Source: Billgrantia campisalis (GTDB lineage Bacteria; Pseudomonadota; Gammaproteobacteria; Pseudomonadales; Halomonadaceae). Taken from it: a DNA stretch of 64,000 nt. How positions within the stretch are numbered: the first letter of the stretch is position 1; every line of letters begins with the position of its first letter. Below, piece after piece: positions 36,781-45,925 of the stretch. The translations under genes were made by a program, and so were the position numbers. The notes beneath the pieces are model-generated. The model was not told the origin of the DNA. It did not search any database and was given only the letters and a program-made list of their open reading frames with translations. Location of the stretch: contig NZ_JABFUC010000011.1 in the NCBI RefSeq assembly GCF_022341425.1, positions 62,001 to 126,000 of the forward strand, written 5' to 3'.

Positions 36781-38193
36781 GTGAGCGATAGCGATCTGGG
36801 GTTGATGGATGCCGGCCGACTGAGTGCGCTGTTCTTGTCGGGCGAGGCGTCGCCACTCGAGGCGACACAGGCGGCCTTCCAGCGTATCGACCGCTTCAAC
36901 GACGCGGTCAATGCCTATGTGTACCTAGACCGGGAGGGGGCCGAGGCGGCGGCCCGCGCCTCCACCCGGCGCTGGCAGCAGGGTCAGCCGCTGAGCCCGA
37001 TCGATGGCGTGCCGGTCTCGCTCAAGGATTTGACCGAGGTGGCCGGGATGCCGGCGCGCCAGGGATCGTTGACGGTGCCGGACACCCCCTGCCGGCGGGA
37101 TGCGCCGCCGGCGCGGATGCTGCGCGAGGCGGGGGCGGTGATCCTGGGCAAGACCAACTCCTCGGAGTTCGGCTGGAAGGCGGTGACCGACAACCGGGTC
37201 TTCGGCGCTACGGCCAACCCCTGGGATACCCGCCTGACCCCCGGTGGCTCGTCCGGTGGGGCCGCCGTGGCGGCGGCGCTCAACATGGGCGTGCTGCACC
37301 AGGGCGGCGACTCGGGCGGGTCCATTCGCATTCCGGCGGCCTTTACCGGGGTGTTCGGCTTCAAGCCCACCTTCGGCTGGACGCCGCAGTGGCCGCCGAG
37401 CAAGGAGCCGACGCTGTCGCACCTCGGCCCGCTGACCCGCTCGGTGGCCGATGCCGCCCGTATGCTCAATGTGATGGGACGCTACGATTTTCGCGATCCC
37501 TATGCGGTGCGCGGCCAGCCAGAGGATTGGGGGATGGAGCTCCATCAGGGGCTGCGTGGGCTGCGCATCGCCTATTCGCCGGACCTGGGCTATGCGCAGG
37601 TCGACGCCCAGGTCGCCGAGCGGGTGCGCGAAGCGGCACATCGGCTCACCCTGCTCGGCGCCGAGGTCGAGGAGGTGGACCCGGAGATCGACTCCCCGCT
37701 GGATACCTTCCAGAAGCTGTGGTTCACCGCCTCGCTGGTGGTCTGGGAGGAGCTCGACGAGCGTCAGCGCGAGCTGCTCGACCCGGGCCTGGTGGCCGAT
37801 GCGCGTCGCGCCGAGGCCTGGCGCGCCGTGGACCTGTTTCATGCCCTGACCGAGCGGGCCCGGCTGACCGAGCGGCTCGAGCACTTCAACCAGCGCTACC
37901 ACCTGCTGATGACGCCATCCGTGGCGATCGAGCCCTTCGCGCTCCACCATACCGTACCGCCCGGCAGCGGCATGCGTGACTGGGAGGAGTGGGCGAGCTT
38001 CTCCTATCCCTTCAATCTCAGCCAGCAGCCGGCCGCCTCGGTGCCCTGCGGCTTCACCGATGCCGGCCTGCCGGTGGGTTTCCAGCTGGCGGGCGGCAAG
38101 CATGACGATGCGCGGGTGCTGCGCGTCTGTCACGCCTTCATGGCGGCCTATCCACCGCGCTTTCCCGACTGTCCCGATCCTGGGCGGCCCTGA
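36781..38193 (+). CDS. Amidase-signature hydrolase
   Basis: 470 residues from the GTG at 36781, preceded by GGGGGAG. The amidase triad is intact: Lys82 (SLKDL), cis-Ser157 (GGSSGG), nucleophile Ser181 (GGDSGGSIRIPA), with the family's 75/24 residue spacing. It hydrolyses amide bonds; the substrate is not evident and it is not GatA-like by context. It starts 83 bases after the trailer end of the CRISPR array. Upstream in-frame sequence to 36715 runs toward the degenerate repeat and is not coding. The nearby C45 hydrolase and Liv transporter may form a related amide-use set. Confidence 0.9.
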   Translation: MSDSDLGLMDAGRLSALFLSGEASPLEATQAAFQRIDRFNDAVNAYVYLDREGAEAAARASTRRWQQGQPLSPIDGVPVSLKDLTEVAGMPARQGSLTVPDTPCRRDAPPARMLREAGAVILGKTNSSEFGWKAVTDNRVFGATANPWDTRLTPGGSSGGAAVAAALNMGVLHQGGDSGGSIRIPAAFTGVFGFKPTFGWTPQWPPSKEPTLSHLGPLTRSVADAARMLNVMGRYDFRDPYAVRGQPEDWGMELHQGLRGLRIAYSPDLGYAQVDAQVAERVREAAHRLTLLGAEVEEVDPEIDSPLDTFQKLWFTASLVVWEELDERQRELLDPGLVADARRAEAWRAVDLFHALTERARLTERLEHFNQRYHLLMTPSVAIEPFALHHTVPPGSGMRDWEEWASFSYPFNLSQQPAASVPCGFTDAGLPVGFQLAGGKHDDARVLRVCHAFMAAYPPRFPDCPDPGRP

Positions 38194-38352
38194 GCTCGGG
38201 TGACCTGAGCCGGGGCCCGACACGGATAGCCGGTGCCGCGGGGCTTACCGAGCCGGAAAGGTCGTCGGCGATCAGCGCCTGCCAGTCCTTTGCCTCGCCA
38301 AGGTGGCCATATGCGGTATGCTGAAACCACAATAGCTTGCAAGGAAAGACCG

Positions 38353-38943
38353 ATGTCAGATCAAACCCCTTTCGCCGCCACCCTGAGCGCCATCGATGCC
38401 CTCCACGCGGAGGACCCCCGCCGGGTGGAGGTCGACGGTGACTCCGTTCCCCTGGAGCTGTGGCACGCCGGTCGCATGAGCGCCTGGCTGGAGCAGCTGG
38501 TGGCAGATGCCGATGAGCTGACCCAGATCGCCGTGCGGGCCCAGCACCTGCAGCGCTGGCAGGTGCCGCGCAGCGAGTACCCGGAAGGCCGGGTGGGCTA
38601 TCTCACCTGGCGGCGCGACCAGGGCAAGCGGGCCGGTGAGACCACCGCCCGGCTGATGCAGGAGGCCGGCTATTCGGCCGATCAGGCGGAGCGGGTGGCG
38701 CAGATGATTCGCAAGCAGGGCCTGGGCCGGGATGCCGGTACCCAGGCGGTGGAGGACTGCGCCTGCCTGGTATTCCTGGAGAACTACTTCGCCGACTTCT
38801 CGAAGCAGGTCGACCACGATCATTTGATCCGCATCGTGCAGAAGACCTGGAAGAAGATGTCGCCGCGGGCACACGAACTGGCGCTGGGTCTGCCGATGAG
38901 CAAGGAGGCGCGCGGGCTGGTCGAGGAAGCCCTGGCGGGGTGA
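38353..38943 (+). CDS. DUF4202 domain-containing protein
   Basis: 196 residues from the ATG at 38353 (AAGGAAAG upstream). Family stretches: IDALHAEDPRRVEVDGDSVP, LWHAGRMSAWLEQLVADADE, AVRAQHLQRWQVPRSEYPEG and DCACLVFLENYF. The paired His residues (HAGRM and RAQHLQRW) and the DCACLVF acidic/Cys segment look like a metal site of the HD-like type. The biochemical function is unknown. It is a single gene with a short hairpin plus TTTT overlapping its stop. Confidence 0.85.
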   Translation: MSDQTPFAATLSAIDALHAEDPRRVEVDGDSVPLELWHAGRMSAWLEQLVADADELTQIAVRAQHLQRWQVPRSEYPEGRVGYLTWRRDQGKRAGETTARLMQEAGYSADQAERVAQMIRKQGLGRDAGTQAVEDCACLVFLENYFADFSKQVDHDHLIRIVQKTWKKMSPRAHELALGLPMSKEARGLVEEALAG

Positions 38944-38961
38944 CACCGCTTTTCTGAGCAT

Positions 38962-38990
38962 TTGACAAACCGGCCGAGGCGACCTAGATT
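38962..38990 (+). promoter_or_regulatory. Sigma-70 promoter overlapped by Fur control
   Basis: TTGACA (38962-38967), 17-base spacer, TAGATT (38985-38990). The Fur box begins 11 bases downstream, over the expected transcription start. Confidence 0.7.
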
Positions 38991-39000
38991 CACGATTGCC

Positions 39001-39019
39001 AATGATAATTGTTATCATT
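39001..39019. promoter_or_regulatory. Fur box
   Basis: Palindrome AATGATAA-TTG-TTATCATT, matching the Fur consensus (GATAATGATAATCATTATC) closely. It lies between the promoter and the start at 39045. Confidence 0.88.
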
Positions 39020-39044
39020 AAATCGTGTGATCAAGGAGGTCGCC

Positions 39045-39311
39045 ATGACGTACTGCGCCAATACTCGGTTCAAGGGAGCCAGCCCCGCGCTGCAGGTCTG
39101 CGATGCGACATCGGGCTCGGTACGCCTGGCCTGGCAGTCCCCCCGTCCTGACTCGGCGCTCAGCGAAGCCGACCAGGCGCTGTTGCAGCTGCGTCGGGAC
39201 GAGGCCCTCCATGAGCTGTTTCGCCGGTTGTTTCTGCGGACCACCGAGCAGTATCTCAAGGGCGAGCTCGACGAGCGCGGGCAGCTTCGCCGGCATGGGG
39301 GGCGGGGTTGA
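39045..39311 (+). CDS. Fur-controlled small protein of unknown function
   Basis: 88 residues; AAGGAGG is 5 bases upstream of the ATG. No signal peptide or membrane helix. The N-terminal half contains two Cys residues (Cys4 and Cys19, with LQVCDATSGSVRLAW). The C-terminal half is a charged helix (DQALLQLRRDEALHELFRRLF, split in the family as residues 46-66) ending in a basic tail. I recognise no family; it is not HemP. Being under a strong promoter and Fur box, it should be induced by iron limitation. Confidence 0.8.
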   Translation: MTYCANTRFKGASPALQVCDATSGSVRLAWQSPRPDSALSEADQALLQLRRDEALHELFRRLFLRTTEQYLKGELDERGQLRRHGGRG

Positions 39312-39315
39312 GCCG

Positions 39316-40386
39316 TCAGGCCAGCGTCAGGCTGAGACTGTCGCTGGTCTCGCAGGGCTTGCCGTGGCGCAGGGTCAGGCGGCGCTGGCTCAGGTTCATG
39401 ACCACGGCAAACAGCGTCTCCATGCGCTCGTCGGGGGGCTGGTCGGGATTGAAGTGGCGACAGATCGACATCGGTGCGCCCTGGTGGTCGCTGAGGATCT
39501 CGAACAGCCTGGCCTCATCGAGGCTGCCTTGGCTTGCCGATTCGCCGTCCAGCAGGGCGTTGAGCCGCGCCAGCCGGGGGCGGGAGTCGGCCCGCGGGAA
39601 GTCCTCCACCTGGCGGGTCGCGGCGGGGGCGTAGAGGTGATTGGTGTGGGTGACCAGGCCGCCCTGCGCCTCGAGCCGGCCGGGCTCGCCGGGCAGCACC
39701 TCGAGCCCCAGGGCCTGGCACGCTTCGCTTGCCGGCGGGGCGCTGGCGAGCAGGAAGTGGGCGGGGGAGCAGACCCGGTCGTCGGTGACCACGCGCAGCG
39801 CGCTGTCCCAGTCGGGGCTTTCCAGGATCTTGCGCAGGGCGATATGGATCGGCAGCCCCTCGCCGCAGGTCTGTGAGCGAATCGCATTGAGACAGACCCC
39901 GATGCCCTGGGCGTTCAGGCCCACCTTGCCGACCATGCCGGCCTCGCCAATGCTGATCAGCGCCGGACGGCCGATCCCCTCGATGCGCAGCACCACCACG
40001 TTGTGCAGTTGGTCGGTGCGCCAGTCCCAGTTCTGGGCCAGCCACTGCTGGCCGTCGCGCAGCAGCGCAAAGGCTGAGCAACCGCCGCTGGCGCGGGTCA
40101 GGGCGATCTCGCTTCTGCAGTTGAGGGTCAGCACGTCGGTGAAGTCGACGCCGGCGCCGCGGGCGATGCCGTCCATCTCCTCGAGAATCGCCGGGAAGCC
40201 GCGTTCGATCATGGCCTGGAAGCGGCCGGCCTCGCGGCGGGCGGCGTCCCAGTCGATGCCGACGAAGTCATGGAACAGCTGGGCGTAGACCGTCAGGCTG
40301 TGCTGGATCAAGCGGGCGTGGATCCGGCCGTGGGCCTCGCCGATCATGCGCCGGCTGCCGGATAGTTCGGTAACGGGGAGTGTCAC
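39316..40386 (-). CDS. C45-family peptidase / acyl-CoA:6-aminopenicillanate acyltransferase-like hydrolase
   Basis: 356 residues from the GTG at 40386, which has GGAGG about 9 bases upstream; the frame is open to 40506 but the extension lacks similarity. Ntn-hydrolase nucleophile Cys103 in ASGGCSAF, preceded by TLNCRSEIA and followed by QNWDWR, as in C45/AT proteins that self-cleave before Cys. The chain also carries THTNHLY, matching the family's later conserved Asn. It hydrolyses an amide or transfers an acyl group. It sits beside the Liv-type binding protein. Confidence 0.88.
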   Translation of the reverse strand: MTLPVTELSGSRRMIGEAHGRIHARLIQHSLTVYAQLFHDFVGIDWDAARREAGRFQAMIERGFPAILEEMDGIARGAGVDFTDVLTLNCRSEIALTRASGGCSAFALLRDGQQWLAQNWDWRTDQLHNVVVLRIEGIGRPALISIGEAGMVGKVGLNAQGIGVCLNAIRSQTCGEGLPIHIALRKILESPDWDSALRVVTDDRVCSPAHFLLASAPPASEACQALGLEVLPGEPGRLEAQGGLVTHTNHLYAPAATRQVEDFPRADSRPRLARLNALLDGESASQGSLDEARLFEILSDHQGAPMSICRHFNPDQPPDERMETLFAVVMNLSQRRLTLRHGKPCETSDSLSLTLA

Positions 40387-40627
40387 AGGGTAGGCGCCTC
40401 CTGATTGGGTGGTTGGCTTCCAGTATAGGAGCCCCGCTAGGGGGGCTGCCTGGTCAGCGTTGAAGTCTCGCCCCGGGCCAAAGCGGCGATCATAGTGTTT
40501 GCACAATCAGGGGCTTGGGGTGATATTGAAGCAGGCTAACGTTGGCAGCGGGGGCTTGTATTTTGCGTGCCGCCCTTCCAGATTGGTGACGTGTCCCATC
40601 ATTGCAACCAGAGCGAGAAAAACAACC

Positions 40628-41833
40628 ATGAAGAAGAGCGTATTGGCGATTGCGATCGCGGCGTCCAGCGTGGCCTTTGTCGGTGCGGCCCAGGCAGAGG
40701 TCAAGATCGGCTTCATCGGGGGGTTCACCGGTCCCATCGAGAGCCTGACCCCGCCGATCTATGACGGCGCCCGGCTGGCGGTTCAGCAGATCAATGAGCA
40801 GGGTGGCATCCTGGGCGGCCAGACGCTGGTGATGCCCAATGCGGATACCACCTGCAGCGACGCTTCGGCGGCCTCCAACGCGGCGGACCGCATGGTCAAC
40901 ACCGAGAACGTCACCGCCATCGTCGGCGCGCTGTGTACCGGGGCCACCGTGGCCGCGGCCAACAGCGCGGCGATTCCGGGCGGGGTGGTGATGGTCTCGC
41001 CGGCCTCCACGGCGCCGGCGGTCACCGAGCTCGATGACAACGACCTGGTGTTCCGTACCGTGCCTTCGGACGCCTTCCAGGGCGAGATCCTGGCCAAGCT
41101 GATGCTCGACAAGGGCTTCGACGAGGTGGCCGTCACCTACGTCAACAACGACTATGGCCGCGGCCTGGCGGACGCCTTCGGCGAGGCCTTCGAGGCGGGC
41201 GGCGGCTTCCTGGCCGAGAACCTGGCCCACGAGGATGGCCGCGCCGACTACCGCTCCGAACTGGGCTCGCTCTCCGCCAGCGGCGCCGAGACCCTGGTGG
41301 TACTGGCCTACGCCGACGGCTCCGGTCAGACCATCCTGCGCCAGGCCTACGAGAGTGGCATGTTCACCCAGTACGCCGGGGCGGACGGTATGGTCGGCTC
41401 ATCGCTGGTGGAGGCCGTCGGGGCCGACGTGCTGGAGGGCATGATCGCCACCCGCCCGGGTAGCCCGGAGCTTCCCGGTACCGATATCTTCGCCGAGGCG
41501 GCGGAGGCGGCGGGCTTCGACCCCAGCGCGGTGTTTGCCGCCCAGGCCTACGATGCCGCCTTCCTGCTGGCGCTGGCCATCGAGCAGAACGGCAGCGCCG
41601 AGCGTGAGGGGCTCTCCGCCGCCCTGCGCAGCGTCGCCACCGCCCCGGGCGAGGTGATTCTGCCCGGCGAGTGGGAGAAGGCCGTGGAGCTGATCGCCGC
41701 CGGCACCGAGATCAACTACGAGGGCGCCTCCGGCACCCATGAGTTCGATGAGAACGGCGACGTGCCGGGCGTGGTGGTCGAGATGACCGTGGAAGACGGC
41801 GCCTTCGTCAGCAAGGGCCTGGTCGACCTCTAA
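40628..41833 (+). CDS. Branched-chain amino-acid/amide ABC transporter substrate-binding protein
   Basis: 401 residues from the ATG at 40628; signal peptide residues 1-22 (AAQA). The Peripla_BP_6 body opens with EVKIGFIGGFTGPIESL. Two Cys, in TTCSDA and GALCTGA, likely form the conserved disulfide of LivJ-like proteins. It converges with livM, and the two are separated by a strong bidirectional terminator. With LivMHFG it forms a full importer. Confidence 0.92.
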   Translation: MKKSVLAIAIAASSVAFVGAAQAEVKIGFIGGFTGPIESLTPPIYDGARLAVQQINEQGGILGGQTLVMPNADTTCSDASAASNAADRMVNTENVTAIVGALCTGATVAAANSAAIPGGVVMVSPASTAPAVTELDDNDLVFRTVPSDAFQGEILAKLMLDKGFDEVAVTYVNNDYGRGLADAFGEAFEAGGGFLAENLAHEDGRADYRSELGSLSASGAETLVVLAYADGSGQTILRQAYESGMFTQYAGADGMVGSSLVEAVGADVLEGMIATRPGSPELPGTDIFAEAAEAAGFDPSAVFAAQAYDAAFLLALAIEQNGSAEREGLSAALRSVATAPGEVILPGEWEKAVELIAAGTEINYEGASGTHEFDENGDVPGVVVEMTVEDGAFVSKGLVDL

Positions 41834-41861
41834 GCGCTAGCGCAACGCCCTAGCAACGAAA

Positions 41862-41890
41862 GGCCCCGGCGGGAATGAACCGCCGGGGCC
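41862..41890. terminator. Bidirectional terminator between binding protein and livM
   Basis: 11-base-pair stem GGCCCCGGCGG / CCGCCGGGGCC, 7-base loop; TTGTCGTT follows on the plus strand and TTTCG on the minus strand. It sits between convergent genes. Confidence 0.8.
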
Positions 41891-41911
41891 TTGTCGTTGC
41901 TGAGGTGCTCT

Positions 41912-43228
41912 CTAACCGTGGTGCTTGACCTTTTCTGGCAGCAGCCCCTGAGGCGCGAAGCGCAGCACCAGGGTGATCAGCAGCCCGATCACGAACACCC
42001 GGGCCTGCAGGGCACGGCTGTCGAGGTTGCTCGGCGGTTCCCAGCCGAAGGCTCCCTCGCCGACGCTCACCGCCAGCTGCATCACAAACAGCGCCAGAGG
42101 CTCGGACATGATCCAGATGATGTAGACCGCCACGGCGCCGAAGATGGTACCCAGGTTGTTGCCGGGCCCGCCCAGGATCACCATCACCAGCACCAGGAAG
42201 GTGTGGTTGAGCGGCAGATAGCCGTTGGGATCGAAGATGCTGTTGAAGGAGGCGAGCGCCCCGCCGCCGATGCCCATCAGGATGCAGCCGAGCACGAAGA
42301 TCTCCAGGCGGCGGCGGTTGATGTCCTTGCCCATGGCCGCGGCGGAGATCTCGTTGTCGCGGATGGCGCGGATCATGCGCCCCCAGGGAGCGTGGTAGGC
42401 GCGGTGCAGCAGGAAGAAGATCACCGCGATCATCAGCGCTGTCACCGAGAGATACAGCGCCCGGGCCAGGGTGAAGCCCAGCTCGCTGGGCCCGGGGGTC
42501 GGCCAGGGCAGCGGCGAGACGGTGGCGGTGCCGCGGGTCAGCCAGTCGGAGTTCTTGAGAAACGCCTTGATGATCTCGGCGATGCCCAGGGTGGCGATGG
42601 CCAGGTAGTCGCTGCGCAGCCCCAGGCAGATCTTGCCGATGAAGTAGCCGATGCCGCCGGCCAGTGCCCCGCCGACCAGCCAGCCGGTCCAGGCCGGCAG
42701 GCCCAGGCCGCCGATGAAGCCGGCCCGGGACTGGATCTCGCCGGTGACCCCGCGCAGCAGGCTGATCACCACCAGGTAGAGCACCACGGCGAGGGCCACG
42801 GCGATCACCGTGCGCAGCTTCTTCGGCACGCCCAGGCGGTCGAGCTTGGTGGCGCCGTAGACCAGCATGGCGGCCGCGGCGCCGTAGAGCAGCACCCGGC
42901 CGAGTTCGCCGGGCAGCTCGGTGCCCCAGAAGGCGTCGTTGACCGGTACGCTGAACAACATGGCGCAGAAGCCGCCCAGGGCCACGAAGCCCATCACCCC
43001 GGCGTTGAACTGCCCGGCGTAGCCCCACTGGATGGTCAGCCCCAGGGCCAGGATGGCGTAGCAGGAGGCTTCCACCAGCATGCGGGTGCTGTAGGCGGTG
43101 CCCATCATGGCATAGACGCCCAGCACCACCGCCAGCAGGGCGGTGAACAGTACTACCTCGCGCAACGGGAAGCGGGAGGGTGCGGCGACGCTATCGGCGC
43201 GCTGTTCGCTAGGTTGCTGTGTGCTCAT
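41912..43228 (-). CDS. livM: Branched-chain amino-acid ABC transporter permease LivM
   Basis: 438 residues with about ten membrane segments. ILALGLTIQWGYAGQFNAGVMGFVALGGF is the LivM family signature; GRMIRAIRDNEISAAAMGKD is the coupling-loop motif that contacts the ATPase. It starts at the last base of livH's stop (TGATG) and is the last gene of the minus-strand liv operon. With LivH it forms the membrane pore. Confidence 0.93.
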   Translation of the reverse strand: MSTQQPSEQRADSVAAPSRFPLREVVLFTALLAVVLGVYAMMGTAYSTRMLVEASCYAILALGLTIQWGYAGQFNAGVMGFVALGGFCAMLFSVPVNDAFWGTELPGELGRVLLYGAAAAMLVYGATKLDRLGVPKKLRTVIAVALAVVLYLVVISLLRGVTGEIQSRAGFIGGLGLPAWTGWLVGGALAGGIGYFIGKICLGLRSDYLAIATLGIAEIIKAFLKNSDWLTRGTATVSPLPWPTPGPSELGFTLARALYLSVTALMIAVIFFLLHRAYHAPWGRMIRAIRDNEISAAAMGKDINRRRLEIFVLGCILMGIGGGALASFNSIFDPNGYLPLNHTFLVLVMVILGGPGNNLGTIFGAVAVYIIWIMSEPLALFVMQLAVSVGEGAFGWEPPSNLDSRALQARVFVIGLLITLVLRFAPQGLLPEKVKHHG

Positions 43229-44235
43229 CAGATCACCTTACCCTTGAAGATGCCGGTGGGGCGCCACACCAGGATCGCCACCAGGATGAAGAAGGGCACC
43301 ACGATCTTGTACTCGGTGCCGACGAAGGCCAGGTTGCGCGGCAGTTCCAGCCACTCGGGGAAGTGGTGGGCGATGGGGCGCAGCAGCACCGACCAGTTGA
43401 ATACCGCCAGGGTCTCGGCGAAGCCCACCACGAAGCCGCCGGCGATGGCGCCATAGGGGTGGCCCACGCCGCCGACGATGGCCGCGGCGAAGATCGGCAG
43501 TAGCAGGAAGAAGCTCAGGTCGGGCTTGAAGGTGACGTCCAGCGACAGCAGGGTGCCGGCGGTGGCGGCCAGGCCCCCGGCGATCACCCATGTCACCGCC
43601 ACGATATGGTTGGTGTTGATGCCCGAGGCGCGGGCCAGGTCGGGATTGTCGGACATGGCGCGCATCGCCTTGCCCAGCCGGGTGCGGCTGAGAAAGAGGT
43701 GCAGGCCCACCACGCAGGCGATGGTCAGCACGAAGAGGATGACCTGCGGCTCGGTGACGATCACCGGGCGGGTGGCCAGCTCGAAGGGCAGCTCCAGGCG
43801 GTAGATCTCCTTGCGCTCCCCTCCCAAGTAGAGGTTCTGGGCGCTGGTGCCGGCGAACAGGCGGATCAGGCCCTGCAGCATCAGGGTCACCCCCAGCGAG
43901 CCGATGACCATGACGATGGGCTTGACGCCGTGGGCGCGCAGCGGCTTGTAGAAAGCCTTGTCGATGCCCACCGCGAGCAGCGAGGTGAGCACGATCGCCA
44001 GCGGCAGCATCACCACCGGGGTGGGCAACCCGACCACGCTGCCGACGCCGGGGAAGGCCAGCGTCAGCAGCAGCACCATGAAGGCGCCGAAGGTCATCAT
44101 GTCGGCGTGGGCGAAGTGGGCGAAGCGCATGATGCTGAACACCAGCGTCACGCCGATGGCGCCGATGGCGTAGATCGAGCCGGTCACGCTGCCGGCGACG
44201 ATCACATTGTTGATGAAAAAGACGAGTTCATTCAC
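43228..44235 (-). CDS. livH: Branched-chain amino-acid ABC transporter permease LivH
   Basis: 335 residues with about eight to nine membrane segments. Family signature SIYAIGAIGVTLVFSIMRFAHFAHADMMTFG (in two parts) near the N-terminus; GKAMRAMSDNPDLARASGIN is the EAA-type coupling loop. It lies 30 bases downstream of livF and overlaps livM by one base. Confidence 0.93.
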   Translation of the reverse strand: MNELVFFINNVIVAGSVTGSIYAIGAIGVTLVFSIMRFAHFAHADMMTFGAFMVLLLTLAFPGVGSVVGLPTPVVMLPLAIVLTSLLAVGIDKAFYKPLRAHGVKPIVMVIGSLGVTLMLQGLIRLFAGTSAQNLYLGGERKEIYRLELPFELATRPVIVTEPQVILFVLTIACVVGLHLFLSRTRLGKAMRAMSDNPDLARASGINTNHIVAVTWVIAGGLAATAGTLLSLDVTFKPDLSFFLLLPIFAAAIVGGVGHPYGAIAGGFVVGFAETLAVFNWSVLLRPIAHHFPEWLELPRNLAFVGTEYKIVVPFFILVAILVWRPTGIFKGKVI

Positions 44236-44265
44236 GACGGTTTCTCTCCCATGCTCCCCGGCGTT

Positions 44266-44970
44266 CTAGCCGCCGAGGAAACTCCTGGCCACTTCCGGGT
44301 CGGCCAGCAGCGCGGCCCCGGTATCGGTGAAGCGATTCTGGCCGGCGGCCAGCACGAAGCCCTTGTCGGCGATGGCCAGCGCCTGCTTGGCGTTCTGCTC
44401 GACCATCAGGATGCCCACGCCGGCGGCATTGATCGTTTTCACGCGCTCGAAGATCTCGTTCATGTAGAGTGGCGAGAGGCCGGCGGTGGGCTCGTCGAGC
44501 AGCAGCATCTCGGGTTCGGCCATCAGCGCTCGGCCCATGGCCACCATCTGGCGCTGGCCGCCGGAGAGCTCGCCGGCCGGCTGGTGGCGCTTGTCATAGA
44601 GCGGCGGGAAGAACTCGTAGACTTGGCCCAGCATGCGCTTGACGTTGTCGGGCTTGAGAAAGGCGCCCATCTCCAGGTTTTCCTTAACCGTGAGGCTCGG
44701 GAAGACGTTCTTCTCTTGGGGCACGAAGCCCATCCCCTTCTGCACCAGCTTGTTGGGCGGCAGGTTGTGGATCGGCTCACCGCGCAGCAGGATCTCGCCC
44801 TGGTTAACGGTGAGCAGGCCGAAGATGGCCTTGAGCATGGTCGATTTGCCGGCGCCGTTAGGGCCGACGATCACACCGATTTCGTCGGCCTCGACGGCCA
44901 TGTTCACCCCGTTGAGGATGTTCATGCCGCCGTAGCCGCCGTGCACATCGCGTGCGTCGAGTAGTGGCAT
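44266..44970 (-). CDS. livF: Branched-chain amino-acid ABC transporter ATPase LivF
   Basis: 234 residues from the ATG at 44970. Walker A GPNGAGKST, signature LSGGQRQMVAMGRAL, Walker B LLLDEPTAGLSPLY, LMVEQNAKQAL switch region; the short length and LSPLYMNEIFE are LivF-like. It follows livG by 52 bases. Confidence 0.94.
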   Translation of the reverse strand: MPLLDARDVHGGYGGMNILNGVNMAVEADEIGVIVGPNGAGKSTMLKAIFGLLTVNQGEILLRGEPIHNLPPNKLVQKGMGFVPQEKNVFPSLTVKENLEMGAFLKPDNVKRMLGQVYEFFPPLYDKRHQPAGELSGGQRQMVAMGRALMAEPEMLLLDEPTAGLSPLYMNEIFERVKTINAAGVGILMVEQNAKQALAIADKGFVLAAGQNRFTDTGAALLADPEVARSFLGG

Positions 44971-45022
44971 TGTGAAGTTCCAGCGTAGTCTCGTTATTCG
45001 TGTTGTGGTCAGGCCCGTGGCA

Positions 45023-45793
45023 TCAGGCGACGTTGGAGCCAAAGTAGGCTTCGATGACCTCGGGGTTGTTGCGAATCTCGTCGATGGTGCCTTCGACCAT
45101 CACGCTGCCCTGGGCCAGCACGATCACCGGGTCACATAGTCGGCCGATCATTTCCATGTCGTGCTCGATGACCAGGAAGGTGTAGCCCATCTCTCGGTTG
45201 AGCCGTTCGATGTTGCTGACCAGATCCCCCAGCAGGGTGCGGTTGACCCCGGCGGCGATCTCGTCGAGCAGCACCACCCGGGCGTCGGTCATCATGGTGC
45301 GGCCCAGTTCCAGCAGCTTCTTCTGGCCGCCGGAGAGGTTGCCGGCCAGCTCGTTGCGCACGTGGTGCAGGCCGATGAACTCGATCACCTCCAGGGCCCG
45401 CTGGCGAACCTTGGTTTCCCGCTGGCGTACCAGGCCGGGCTTGAGCCAAGCGCTGAACAGGTTCTCGCCGTCCTGGGCGGGAGGCACCATCATCAGGTTC
45501 TCCAGCGCGGTCATCTGGGAAAACTCGTGGGCGATCTGGAAAGTGCGCAGCAGGCCCTTGTGGAACAGCTCGTTGGCGGGGCGGTTGGTGATGTCCTCGC
45601 CGTCGAGCAGTACCTGGCCGCTGTCCAGCGGCAGGGCCCCGGCGATGATGTTGAACAGCGTCGACTTGCCGGCCCCGTTGGGGCCGATCAGCCCGGTGAT
45701 GGAGCCCTGCTCCACCTGGATCGAACAGTCGTTGATGACCTTCAGACCGCCGAAGGCCTTGTGGACGTGTCGCACGTCGATGATGGCAGCCAT
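45023..45793 (-). CDS. livG: Branched-chain amino-acid ABC transporter ATPase LivG
   Basis: 256 residues from the ATG at 45793; an upstream ATG at 45838 would add 15 residues. Walker A GPNGAGKST, LLRTFQIAHEFSQMTALENLMM (Q-loop, LivG style), signature LSGGQKKLLELGRTMM, Walker B VVLLDEIAAGVN. The Glu-Ile-Ala in place of the usual Glu-Pro is noted. The C-terminal VEGTIDEIRNNPEVIEAYFG is typical. First gene of livGFHM. Confidence 0.94.
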   Translation of the reverse strand: MAAIIDVRHVHKAFGGLKVINDCSIQVEQGSITGLIGPNGAGKSTLFNIIAGALPLDSGQVLLDGEDITNRPANELFHKGLLRTFQIAHEFSQMTALENLMMVPPAQDGENLFSAWLKPGLVRQRETKVRQRALEVIEFIGLHHVRNELAGNLSGGQKKLLELGRTMMTDARVVLLDEIAAGVNRTLLGDLVSNIERLNREMGYTFLVIEHDMEMIGRLCDPVIVLAQGSVMVEGTIDEIRNNPEVIEAYFGSNVA

Positions 45794-45834
45794 AGCGTTG
45801 TGCCCAGTTCCTTTGCGGAGTTGGTTGTTATATG

Positions 45835-45872
45835 GCACCCGTCCTGCCCAGCGGGCTGGCCGGGACGGGTGC
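45835..45872. terminator. Hairpin after the NSS transporter gene
   Basis: GCACCCGTCC / GGACGGGTGC with an 18-base loop, between the NSS stop (45926, minus) and the livG start. It has no T-run; candidate attenuator or terminator. Confidence 0.4.
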
Positions 45873-45925
45873 GTGTCCGTACTTTGGCCACCGCTCGTGG
45901 GGGTGGCCGCTGCCGGCGGGCCGGC

